This document shows positions 1 through 11,400 of a DNA stretch of 64,000 nt, in pieces. The notes under the pieces are model-generated. The model was not told the origin of the DNA. It saw only the letters and a program-made list of their open reading frames with translations, and did not search any database. The DNA is taken from assembly GCF_009870125.1 (NCBI RefSeq), contig NC_046683.1, positions 61,953,869 to 62,017,868 on the forward strand. The letters run 5' to 3'. Both the position numbers and the translations under genes were made by a program. The DNA is from Drosophila pseudoobscura (taxonomy: Eukaryota; Arthropoda; Insecta; Diptera; Drosophilidae). How positions within the stretch are numbered: position 1 is the stretch's first letter; each line of letters starts with the position of its first letter.

Positions 1-3000
1 AGGTAATTCCCCGCTTTTATAATGAGCACAAGAGAATAACCGACACACAAAGAAGACCAGCCCAAGAAGCAGCTGTAGCAGTCGAGACTTCCGCCGGAAG
101 CAGCTCCTGCCAGAGAGAGCGTGCATAAAATTATGATCTAGCTATAGCCAAATGGTAAATTAATTGAAATGAATGTCTGGTCGGTGGGGAAGGCATGGAA
201 GGCCAGGGCAAGGCAGGGGCTGTGGCGCAACAAACTTTTTGTGGCAAATGCAAAGCTAATAAAAACAAACAAACAAACAAAACCCAACAAAACTTAAACA
301 TTTCAATTATGTCGCTGCGGCGGACAAAAAAACTTTTTTGTTTTGTTCTAATTAAGGCTCAATGGCTGCTTAGGGGAGCCACAGCCACAGCAACAGCCGC
401 AGACTGAGCCGGAGCCGGGGCCAAAGCCGTGCTCCAGTAATTAGCTGGCAAAAAGAGTCTGAACAAGGCCAGAAACTGGAAAACAAATGAGCCGACGATG
501 ATGGGCCACAACGGGGGAGCGGGGTGACAGCAGTGAGGGGACGTACATCCGCAGAGCAGGAGCACAACAGGAGGCAGGGAACAATGGCAGCAGGCCATTT
601 CCGGTTTGCTCATGTGTGCCGTCGTTACCCGTCGCCAGGGGGCGCTCGAGTGCTTCCTCTTCCCCTTCTACCCCTCGCCACTTCACCAGCAATTGTGTTT
701 GTGCTTGTGTGTGGGTGGTGCCTGCCACTGCTGGTGCTGTTGCAGCAACAGTTTGTTGCTTTGTTTGCCCGTTTGTTTGTCGTTTGCCAATACAACGACA
801 GCAGCAACGACACGCTTATAAATTTTTAATTAAATTGTTGTTTTCCAGTTAGTGTTTTCAGTTCCTTTTTCTTTATCTAGTTGTTGTGCCGCCACCGACA
901 CGGGTGGCAAAACGCATTGATTGTTTCTGTGTAGCTTGATCCTGTGTGTGTGTGAGTATCCTTTGTTCGAGAATGGGCTTTACATATACGAGTAGCCGAG
1001 TAGCCGAGCAGCCTTTGCAATTGTCTATCCTATCCAGGGCAAATTGAGTTGTTTAACTTGCAATTGATCCGGACCAAGGGATTAAGTGGGGAAACACAGG
1101 CTTTGTTCCCTTCGAATGGCTTCGGTAGGAGGAAGCACAATTTCAGCTTAACCCCCAGTGGAGGTCAATCTAGGAAGTACCTTTGACAGGATGTGACTTT
1201 TGCTTAACCCACAGTTGGATTAATGATTGTTTGTATACGATTTGAAGGCACGAAAGGTTGAAGGGACCTTTCTTATCGTTTGAAAGCTATCCCTTCATTC
1301 CTTCATTTGGCATCCCTCTACCTGCCTAATTTGTGATTCTTTTATGAAACGCCTATTCTTTAGCATAACCGACTCGTAAAAAGTGCCCCACTTATGTCTA
1401 GACCATTAATAACCTATTTATTCTGTATTTCCTATGAGGGGGCTCAGAAAAATCCAACATAGAAACCCCCATTGGGACTATTTACCTGTCTGGATCCCCC
1501 CTTTTCGAAGGGTTTTTCTTCCCCTTCGTTTTTCCTATGACAAATTAACTTATTTAGTTGCCGGCAGCAGGCGGACCGTCATACGAAATAATTTATCAAA
1601 TTCGTGTATAAATTATTGATGATCCGACCAGAGCCAACAGAGCCAACGGAGCCAAACGTACCTACAGAGCCACAAGGCTTACTCGGTGGATAATGGGACA
1701 CATGAGTACTCCCATACACACACTCACACAAAGGTGCTTTGAGGTGCTCTGCTGTCAGAGGCGTAGGCGCTATGGCAAATACCAATCACAGGCACATTCT
1801 CAGCGCCGCTCGTGTTGGCGGGAGGGAATTGCTAATCAGGACATAGAGTGGTCCGAGTCATAGCTGGAAATCGGGGCCATATGATAAATGACAGTGCAGG
1901 CAAGGGGCGGCACTAGGCCTCACAAAATTAGCATAATTTCTCTTTTTTAATTGCCTGCCCCCTCCGAACAAAGTGTGCACTGAAAAAAAATTTAAGTTGA
2001 ATATTCATAGGAACATCCAAATGTACATCCAAATTCGCTTTGTTCGAACTGCAGATTCCAGTTTGTATTGTGGATAAATAGCTGCCACATTTCGAAGTTC
2101 AATCAACAATTCCTCTCACGTGTGGTAAGTGTGCTCCAACTATTTCTCTCTGTGCAGCGAGACCAAGGAGTAGTTGCCACCTCTGGTGTTGGTTAGTTTT
2201 ATTTGCGATGGTGTTGGTGTTGGCGTTGGTGTTGGTGCGGCGACTGCGGTGGCGGTGGCGGTGGCAGGGGCAGCTCCTGTGGTGCCGATCCTGGTGCCGG
2301 TGCCGGTAGCCGTTTGTCGTTCCTAGTGCTGGGTAATTTTGCATGCAAATAACTGGAAATTAGTGTAAGTGCTCACTGACATGCCACACAGCCAGCTGAA
2401 CTGCTTCTGCCACGGCTTGGTCCTTGGTCCTTGCTCTCAGATAGCTGATAGCATAAGAGGCAGCAGGCAGGAGCACAGACGAGGAGCTAACCGAAGCCCA
2501 GACGAAGCGAAACCCCGACAGCAGCCAATGGCAGCAGTGGGAGATAAACAGACGATGGCAGAATAAAGTGGCAAACGCTTAGTCAAACGGCTGTGTGTGT
2601 GTGTGTGTGCTCTCTCGCTGCATGTGGGGCGTAGCATGGCAGTATATCTGAGTGTCTGCGGCTGCTGCTCGCGCCACAGCCACTGGAACTTCAACGCTTT
2701 AAAAACCCATTAAAATGCAATGAGCGCACAAACGTTTTATGCCACGAGCCGGGGCTGAGCGGAGCTGAGCGCTGGTTAAGCTTAGATTTCAAATTTCAGT
2801 GGCTTCCACTTGTAGGTATACTCAAAGAGTAGACTCAGAAGTAGGACGATAAGACTTGATAGCCCACATTCAACTAGCAGTTAGAGATTGATTTGATTTT
2901 GGTAGATTTTTCTAACACATCTATCAGTTTACAGAGAGCCTAAGAACCTCTTGCTGAAGATGCCCAAGATTCAATAAAGACTCTCAGTAGCGGAACTACT

Positions 3001-3152
3001 TTACTGCAATGATATGCCAAACATCACGATCAGAGATGAATTTTTCACCTTTTAGGCTCTTTCTAAACATTTTTTCCATTTCTTGGAAAATGAATAAGCT
3101 TTTGTCCTAATCCCCAGAAAATTAAATCCTTCCACTTGAGGAAACTTTGAAG
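1..3152. other. intergenic, no gene recognised
   Basis: No reading frame here looks like a conserved protein. The stretch holds short low-complexity tracts (a GT run near 2597-2609, GGTGTTG-type repeats near 2210-2260) and a possible promoter plus splice donor near 2070-2124, listed separately. Confidence 0.6.
2070..2130 (+). promoter_or_regulatory. possible TATA/Inr promoter followed by a 5' splice site
   Basis: A TATA-like GGATAAATAG (about 2070) lies about 28 bp before a TTCAATC that could serve as initiator (about 2099). A strong donor, GTAAGTG, follows at about 2124. The arrangement would fit a short non-coding first exon of a + strand gene, but no partner exon is proven. Seen: motifs and spacing. 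Inferred: function. Confidence 0.2.
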
Positions 3153-4398
3153 ATGTGGCTCAGAAAGTGGCTTTGTTTAGTGCTGCCGCTGCTGGTGCTG
3201 TTTGGGTGCTGCATAGGCGTCCAACAACTGATTGTGAGCAATCCCTACATGTCCTTCATTACACACCTGATCAGATTTGAGAGCCAAGACAATATCATTG
3301 TGTCGCCTGCCTCGTTCCACGACGGCCTAATACACTTATTAATGGGCACAAGGGGTTCAAGTGCCGCCGAGATGATGGGAACGCTGCAGCTTAACGAACA
3401 GAAACTGAACGAGTATCTGAAGAAGAACATCTCCAGCAAATATATCTATAATTCGACTCTAAAAATGTTCAATCAGTTGTACGTGGACCGCCGAATGTGG
3501 CTGCTGGATCGGTACAAGCAGGATATAAACAGGTATTTCAATACAAAAGTCGAGCATATGAGCTTCGGGAGCATAGATAACACCGTGGACACCATCAACG
3601 GATGGATAGACAAGAAAACGGGGGAGAAAGTCAAAGATATGCTGGGCTGGGTTGATCCCGAATCACAAATGGTGATGGTCACTGCCCTAGACTTCTATGG
3701 CGAGTGGGAGAAGCCCTTCGACCCGAACCAGACCACAAAGGAGGTCTTCGAAACTCAGCAACGAAACGGAGGAGACGACGCTCCCCCATCCTTGGTGGAC
3801 ATGATGCACATTAAGGATAAGTTTTCCCATGGATACATAGAAAAGCTCTGTGCCTATGTGATATTCTTGCCCTACAAAAAGTCGAACCTTTCAATGGTCG
3901 TACTGCTGCCGAGAGATTCCAACGGCCTCTACTACATTACCAGAAATATCCATGAGATAGACCTGCAAGAACTTGTGCCCACTGAACCACCAGCGGAAAT
4001 TGAACTCAGTTTTCCCAGATTCAAAATTGAATACAGATCGGATGTGTCGAATATCATCAAGTCCATGGGTATTCGCAAGATATTTTCGAAAAGCGCCAAC
4101 TTCAGTGGCCTCACCCGACAGGAGGGTCTGCGCCTCAATCAGTTTATTCACAAAATGCATATCCTGGTGGACGAAGGGGGCCACAATGCGTCTGCCGCCT
4201 CGGCCTGTATGTATCTATATACCACATTCGATTTGTATCTGTAACTAATCGTTCATTATCTTAGCTGTTCAGTTGAAAAAGAAATTGGTCAAGAGAAGCG
4301 TCGCAGCTCAAAGTTTCACAGTCAATCATCCGTTTTTCTTTCTAATCAAAGATAAGAAGAGAATATATGTGGCAGGAATTGTTAATAGAATACCATAA
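3153..4398 (+). CDS. secreted serpin (Acp76A/Spn75F-like)
   Basis: CDS join(3153..4206, 4265..4398), 395 residues, the usual serpin length. The 58-nt GT-AG intron falls inside the reactive-centre region. The ATG at 3153 starts a hydrophobic signal peptide (residues about 5-25, rich in Leu). Serpin landmarks include SPASFHDGL near the N-terminus, ALDFYGEWEKPF in the shutter, and FTVNHPFFFLIKD then VAGIV at the C-terminus, which appear only after splicing. The hinge reads VDEGGHNASAASAS against the inhibitory consensus E-E-G-T-E-A-A-A-A-T. The Thr is lost and a bulkier residue sits near P14, so slowed loop insertion or a non-inhibitory role is possible. Basic residues (KKK, KR) in the loop would suit a trypsin-like target. 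D. melanogaster has seminal serpins at 75F-76A near Mkp3, so this may be their orthologue; that is inference. The next 900 bp hold a decayed paralogue. Confidence 0.92.
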
Positions 4399-4439
4399 AT
4401 ATACCTTGAACACAAATCTTTAGTTTCTTAATGCAAATT

Positions 4440-5312
4440 CAGGTACACAATAGTTAATATTCTCTAACTAATCAGTTTCGATATGAGTTCGCTTCGCCTA
4501 TTATATGTTAAAGATTTAAAGTCTTTTCAAAAAGTGCGCTTCTTAGCTCATTTACACCTAGAGGAATCCTTCAGCGAACTGGGAAGCGATATGAGAAGGC
4601 CACGAATGCACAGTTCAGGATGCCCAATCGATTGTTCTTGTCAAATGTGCTGCCAGTGCGGGGGGAATTTTTAAAGATTCCAATGTGTTTGGGCAGCCGA
4701 AAACCAATGTATTAGAGACCCAGGTGCTAGGCACCGGTACACAGGGGATTGCCATCCCTGGGATCTCGGTCAATGTCCATTGGCGTCACCGTCACCTCTT
4801 CAAGATCCTGCACATGACCAACTTTGCCACCAGGGATCTGGGGGGGCAGGACGCGCACTCACTGTGCGTAGCCATGATGCACTCCTTGAACATTTTCGCC
4901 ACAATGACCACAGACAATGCCAGGGGTATATTCATACCCTTCAATTCAAGTACCCTTCAGGACCTTCATACACGGATATGAGCATGAGCTGCTCCAGCTG
5001 ACAGCAAGGATCTGAGTGCCCCCGGGACATGCACTTGTTCCTGTCCATCTTTAAGGTTAAGTACGAGAAGAAATTTTGCTCCTTCATACAGGTGGTACAC
5101 ATCCAACCCAATCGGGAATTGAGTAAGCACGTCTCCGCCTCTGCAGTTTCAAGTATGATTCTCCCCATTTCACGTCTTCATCATTGAAAATTTTCAGCTG
5201 AAATGAAACAACATCTTTCAAACATGACGTAAACGAAGAGGTGTATGATGTGAATCGGTCCTTGGTGTTTGTTGTAATGGATCACGATACCGTTTATGTG
5301 GCCGTCCGTTGA
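4440..5312 (+). pseudogene. serpin pseudogene, multiply frameshifted
   Basis: Serpin fragments lie in the right order but in different frames with stops between them. About 4590-4680 encodes YEKATNAQFRMPNRLF followed by LSNVLPVRGEF, a typical helix D to strand 2A region. About 5029-5090 encodes MHLFLSIFKVKYEKKF, matching the strand of the intact serpin that reads IELSFPRFKIEY. About 5264-5312 ends with VFVVMDHDTVYVAVR and a stop, the usual serpin C-terminus. No single frame covers these pieces and no alternative splicing was found that would join them. The N-terminal third (signal peptide) is not recognisable. It most likely arose by tandem duplication of the neighbouring serpin or of its sister gene. 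The start coordinate is approximate. Confidence 0.8.
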
Positions 5313-6710
5313 GCACTTGAATGGTTTGGCTCCAAAGGTGAATTGTTCCAGAATGTTTTCGGAATCTCTTTATCGACCAAGAAATTGACGAAGCTGGAAA
5401 CGTATGCCTTTATCTTGATTCGTTAATGTGTGTCTAATATAATTGACAATAATTTTCACTTGTGCCTCGACTCTTGCCTTGGGCAGCTAAGTCGGTCCCG
5501 GAATCCAACAACAAACGTACAGAGGATTCATGCTATATTTCTGCATATTCCAATATTTTCATCCGAAAACTGAGTCAAAGAGCATTCCGAAACCTTTGTG
5601 GTGCCTATGGTAGTAATGTTAATGTTGATTAAATTAAGCTTGATTAGAGCCAAAAACGGCTGGCACACAAAAAATGTTGTGTTATCCGAGCCATTAGCGG
5701 GAACGGTGGCGGTGGCAGTGGCAGCTCTTCAGCCCCGCAGAGCTCTACAGGTTCCTCTGATTCCCCGATGGCATTGTTTACAACGTTGCCGCGCATATTA
5801 ATTGCCTGTTTAAGCAAATTAAGGCCACAAAACACCAGCATCACTGCGGGTTTCCTTCTCATTCCCCCAGTTCTTTGTGGGTTTGTTTTTTCGTTACCCT
5901 GCGGCAAACCAAACCCCACAATTACTCGCAATTTGCAGTGCAAACGAAGCCAAATGCTGACAATTGCATCACGACGAGGGTTTTGGGTCTTGCCAAACTG
6001 CAATTGCATAAATTATAAGGTCGGGGAAGTCCCGGTGCTCGGTGCTTGGTGCTTGGTGCCCGGTGCTTGGTGTTCGGTGCTGCACCGCAACCCGGCACTG
6101 ATTTTGCCCCTAACCCGTATCCGCATCCGTATCCGTATCCGCATACGAAACTGGCACAAAGACAGGGACGACAGACATCCTTCTCCGCACATGGCATTGC
6201 TTTCTGATTCCCAAGCATCGAAACCATCCCATGCATCCAATAAATTATTGATATCCTGTGGCTACCAATCCAAGACGTCGAGCAATTAACCTAGAAGTAC
6301 ACACCACACCATGAGCCATGACATGAGCCACGTACATTTACGGGCCTTGTACTTACAGTTGCTGCAGCAGCCGGTACATTGCTCATACGCTCCGCTGGCC
6401 ACACAATCACAACCAACAACCAACAGCCAACAACCAACAGCCTTACATGCTCCGAGTAGTTTTTATTGGTTGCAAAATAAAAAACACTGGCGCCTACCCA
6501 GTACCCCAGTGGCCTGTAAGGGCATAAGAGCACGACTCCGGCCACGTAGAGATTATAAAATGCAACAGAGTGCAGTGGCGGCCATGTCGACAAATGACGT
6601 TAACATCGACGGCACCGACATCCACACCACATTCACATTGGCATCCACATGATGTCGGCAGCCAAGTATGCGCAAATGAAATTTGCGAAAGCCCAATGTT
6701 GGCATAACAT

Positions 6711-6742
6711 GGAGGAGGAGGAGGAGGAGGAGGAGGAGGAGG
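6711..6742. repeat. GGA trinucleotide microsatellite
   Basis: An uninterrupted run of GGA, about ten units, in non-coding DNA. Confidence 0.95.
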
Positions 6743-8365
6743 TGTACGCGGTGGAGAGCAGGTCGCACTAAAAGTGGAGGAAGGTCAAAGTGGAGAAGGC
6801 AGCCTCAAACTGAGGGAAACGGCCATGTTATACAAGTGGCCGAGAGACCAGAGCTCAAACAAAAAAGGCCAAACCAATTTCAATTAACCCCAGGCGATGG
6901 AATTCACACCTAAGAGTCCACATAGATCCTGGGACAAGGACCAACGACCACCAGCGCCAAAGCAAAACGAGTCGTGAGAAAAGTCAAATAACAAACGAAT
7001 CGGCAAAGTTTGATGAGAACAAATGGCAACAATTACGGGTAGAAGACACGTCCCTCTCTCTCTCTCTATGCCACAGTGTCGCTTTGTTGGAACTTCCAAC
7101 TTTATCCTTGATTGTTCTGGATTTTTCTTTGGCCTGGCAGAAGTTAAACTCCCTTAATTGAATTGAATGCCAAACTTGATGATGGCAAAGTGCACTCGAG
7201 AGGGCGACTCCCTGCTCATCCTCGGGCAATATGGCAAATGTATTGAATGGAAGGAACAATGGATCCCTAGATTATGACCTGGTTGCACCGAAGCAGCTGA
7301 ACAGCAAAAGGGAACGCAGACGTGGGGCGGGAGGGGCTGGTATTAGCGTGTCAAAATGGCATAAACTAAAATCACATTTTAGCCCATTGTTCGGTCTATA
7401 GACATGGCAGAAAAACTCATAAAAACGATAACCGACAAACGCATAAGAAATGGCAAACGTTCACAGCGAATCCCATTTGGGAGAGAGGGTTGAAACTTGG
7501 AGCTGTTGAAACCTTGAGGGGGAAAACTCCCTAGGGAAATTATTATCGAGGAATTCAAGTGCATTACCTTCTGTAATGCTTGCTGCGATCCGAAATCCAT
7601 CAATGTAATTGCCAGTATTATAGCAAATCAATTTGAAGTGTTAGTTCGCATCCTGTAATTCGTTAGCATTCTCAGTCTAGTACATGACTATATTATATAT
7701 ATATAATCGCCTCATATCACTTGAACTATCCAAACAGCCCTCGCCAACTGTTGACTCTCTCACCTGGACACAAAAACCTGCCTGCCTGCCCGACCGCCGC
7801 CCGGTCTTTGTTTCACTCTCTGTTTTCTTGGTGTATTTTTTATTGAATTTTCACACGAGACTGAGTTCTAACGTCTGGCTCGTAACCATCGAAGCTTCAC
7901 CCGTCCTTTAGCTCATTTAACACATTGACATTTGGCTTATTAACACCCGAAGGCACAAAGGAATGGCTGGCCATAAGCAGGCGAGTCGAAGCGAGTCGCA
8001 GCAAGTCGAAGGTTGTTTAACTAATGGACTGTGCGTTAAATCTAATATGCTCGTTATACACATGGCTTCGATAATAATCGATAATGATTTGTGTGTATAA
8101 ATCAAGGGAAAGGACAGATATTTCTCTCTCTGGCGTACAGCACGCCAGTGCGGCACAGTAATGTGCCTTATTCCCTGGCCCCTCGATGGGTGAACCTTTC
8201 TGTATGGAACATGTATCACAGATTTATCGCATTTGCCAAGAGTGTGACCTTTTGACGTACATTGTGGCGTATACCTGATGTGCAGGTTTTGCAGCCACTC
8301 CTTCTACGTTTTGGAACATCCTGCGATTAACTGAAACCCCGTACATACACCGTGGCGTATGCTTG

Positions 8366-8431
8366 ATGCAAATCTTGTATCTTTTCGAGCTGGACTCCCT
8401 TTTAACGGCCATTGACTCCGGTTGGCCTCTC
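8366..8431 (+). other. candidate first coding exon of the 15-18 kb gene
   Basis: An ATG followed by 22 codons (starting MQILYLFELDSLL) ends exactly at a strong donor, GTAAGTTC. It ends in phase 0, the phase needed by the acceptor at 15317. The intervening intron would be 6.9 kb. There is no protein-level support, and a phase match is expected by chance one time in three, so this is only a hypothesis. Confidence 0.18.
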
Positions 8432-11400
8432 GTAAGTTCTTTTCAATTAAAAACTTATTTGGCACATTGCAAATGCAAAAAGCACGGGGTGCTGCGGCTT
8501 TCCTCTCTCTGCCCGCCCGCAGAAGTTTTTGCTCCCTGCTTGGCAGCCGCCAAAAGTGGCGCCGTGCCACGCATAGAAATTGAGTTGCCCTCATTGTTGC
8601 TTTGTTGCTTTTGTTGCTAGTGTTGTTGTGGCCACAAAATGGTTGGCGCACAACAACACTTAAGCTTAAGTGACTACTCGAGACTTTTGTGTGTGTACGT
8701 GTGTGTGTGTGTGTGTGAGAGACGGAAGAACCGAAGGACCGGAGAAGCACAGCTGAGGGAAACCTCGTGACTGCGTGACCGGAAAGTGTTTGGCGTTTCC
8801 GGTTGCCGCAGCCACCGCAGCAGCCGACAACAGCAGCGGAAGTCCTGCCACGTAGACAATGGCCACTAGCAGCCAGCAGCCAGCAACCAGCAGTCAGCAA
8901 CCAGCACAACTACAACGCGAACAGAACGTGTCGCCGCCACGAGTACCTGAACCTGAACCTCAACCGAATTGTAGCGCCACAGGGTGAACTTTTGATGCTC
9001 TGAAAAGATTTCGAGTTCTGTATTTAAATTGGGTTGAGTCAAAATATATACAGTTCATCTTTTCTGCGCCTCTACACAGGCTGTGTAAGTTGTTGTTGGA
9101 TCCTGGGACCGACTCAACTGCCCCAAGGCAGTGACTAACCGACGAAGCCAAATGGGGGCCGCGCGCCCGCTTTTTGGTCCCTCATGCAACATCTTGGTAC
9201 TGTATGGCCTTTGCAGGAATTCAAGGGCAGCAAGCAAAGCATCAAATATCTTCTGATGGGCTGACTGCCACTGACATAACTTTAAAGTTAAAGAAACTTT
9301 TGATGGTGATATGATGAGAGAGATACAACAGAGAGAGGCAACTTCTGTTTCGAGTCCCTTCTGGGACCCCGCATAACGGTGCATACGACAGAGAGACAGT
9401 AATTGAAAGGTCAATAAGAATCGCTGTCTACTTGTTGGAAGCCCGAAGTGCCAGGCTCTGACAGCTGTAAGGAGCCTGAAGCAGCAGTTGAAAGGACTCA
9501 GGCAGCAGCTTTATCGGCATGCCCCACAGTCCAAGAGGGTATATGTAGTATATAAAACAACAACAACAATACAGCCACTACAAATCAAGTGCAGTTTTGG
9601 GAGGCAGGCAGCAGAAGTGAACAACAATGAAAAGGAGACCCTCCTCCAAACAAACAAAAAGGCAACCAACACTTTTCGATTCAGATGCGAGGCTCTGACC
9701 AGAGACCTTTCGGACTGGCAGAAAATGTCACGTTTCGACTATAAAATGCGCTAAACCGTTAATACGACAAAAAGCCACAGAGACCGTAACCAAAAAAAGG
9801 AGCAGCTAAAAAGTGACTCAACGATTGGACGGACACGAACACGGAAACGGCTACGGCTACGGGACAAGGGACACTATTCGAAGTCCTGTGTCTCTGTGGA
9901 AAGGCTTTAATTTTCATTTGGCTGCCATCGCGTTCTTCATGGAAACTTTCAGACCATAAGGAATCCACTTTCATATTGGGTTTTGCACACAAAGAGAAGA
10001 ACGCGGGAGTGAAAAAGGAATACCTGAAAAGGTGGAGAATAAAAGTTAAGTTAATTGCTTTTGCATAAAGCAGACGCCAAGAGGCGAGGCAGCTGCCACG
10101 CCACGCCACACAGCTCCAGCATCAGCATCAGCATCAGATCCAGCTTCAGCTTCAGCTCGAGTGATCCAGCAGTTGTTTCTGAAAGGGAAGCTGTGTGGCA
10201 AGAGAATAAAGAGGGAGAAATGAAACCCATTGGAGAGGGCCGAGAGCTGCCAGTTGAATTGGTGCCCAATTGAGTGGAAAAATTCTTCATCCATTGGCTT
10301 CCATTTGGTGGGTGCTAAGGACTGGGGCAGCAGGCAGCATGCTGACTCTGATATTAAGCTGGGAAATTGTTCAAATTTTCCAGCATCCAGCAAAGCTGAA
10401 GCCAAGAAATCAAAGATGCCAATGAATCAATGAACAAGTCAAGGAAGAGAGTCAGAATCTATGGGAAGCTGCAGCTCTCAATCTAGAATAATGAACTTAA
10501 TCAACCTAAGGATACAAAACAGATTAATCAAATCAGCATTTTCCCAGAGTTCGCTCCGGTTGTTTGTCCAAGTTAAGCGGGGGCGTTATTACACCCCCAT
10601 AATCCCAGACCCCCGATCCCAGGCCACAGACCCTTTTTGCATTTGTCAAGCACAAAAGTGAAAAGCTTTGAGTAAGCTTAATAAATTCGGGTTGGGGCTA
10701 AGCAAGCAGCCTAACAAATGAGGGTAAGGGCAAGAGGCCCTAACAGCCAATAAGTACCTCAAACAAGGTTCTTAATCCCGCACCAAAGCATTTTAACATG
10801 GGGTCAGTGGACACATTGAGTGTTGGGTGGGGCTGGGGGTTGCAGACTAGCTCCCAGGAGATGTAACCCATTAGGGCTGGCAGGCCTTAAGTCAAAGGTT
10901 GTGAAGGTAGAAACAATGGCCAACCGAGACCCACTTCAATGAGAGTTGAACGACTGACAGCGCTACGAGGAGAGTAAACGGCTTTGTCGGGTCCCGGCGA
11001 GTGTACCAGCCAAACCATATTTTACACCATGAAAGTTTAGTGCCGTAGAAGAACGGAACGAAACGCCACGAAACAGGCACCGGGACAAAAAAAACCATGC
11101 ACACACAGTGTGTGGCCCACACGGGCTACATAAATAATTTCCACCAGGACACAGGGTACTGGCACTTTGACTAAATGGTGTGTAATAAAATTTAAATTGC
11201 TTCTGTCTGGATTTTCCTTTAGTACGAGAGTTTTGTCGTTATTGCGGATTTACTCTCTCTCTCTATCTCTGTCTCTCTCTTCAGCGCTAGGCGAAAACCC
11301 GGACACATTCCATTATTTATAACAATTGTCCGAAATTGCTGCTAATTAAATATGATTTAAGAAGGAATGAGTGAAAATGTAAATGTATTCGTTTTGGCTG

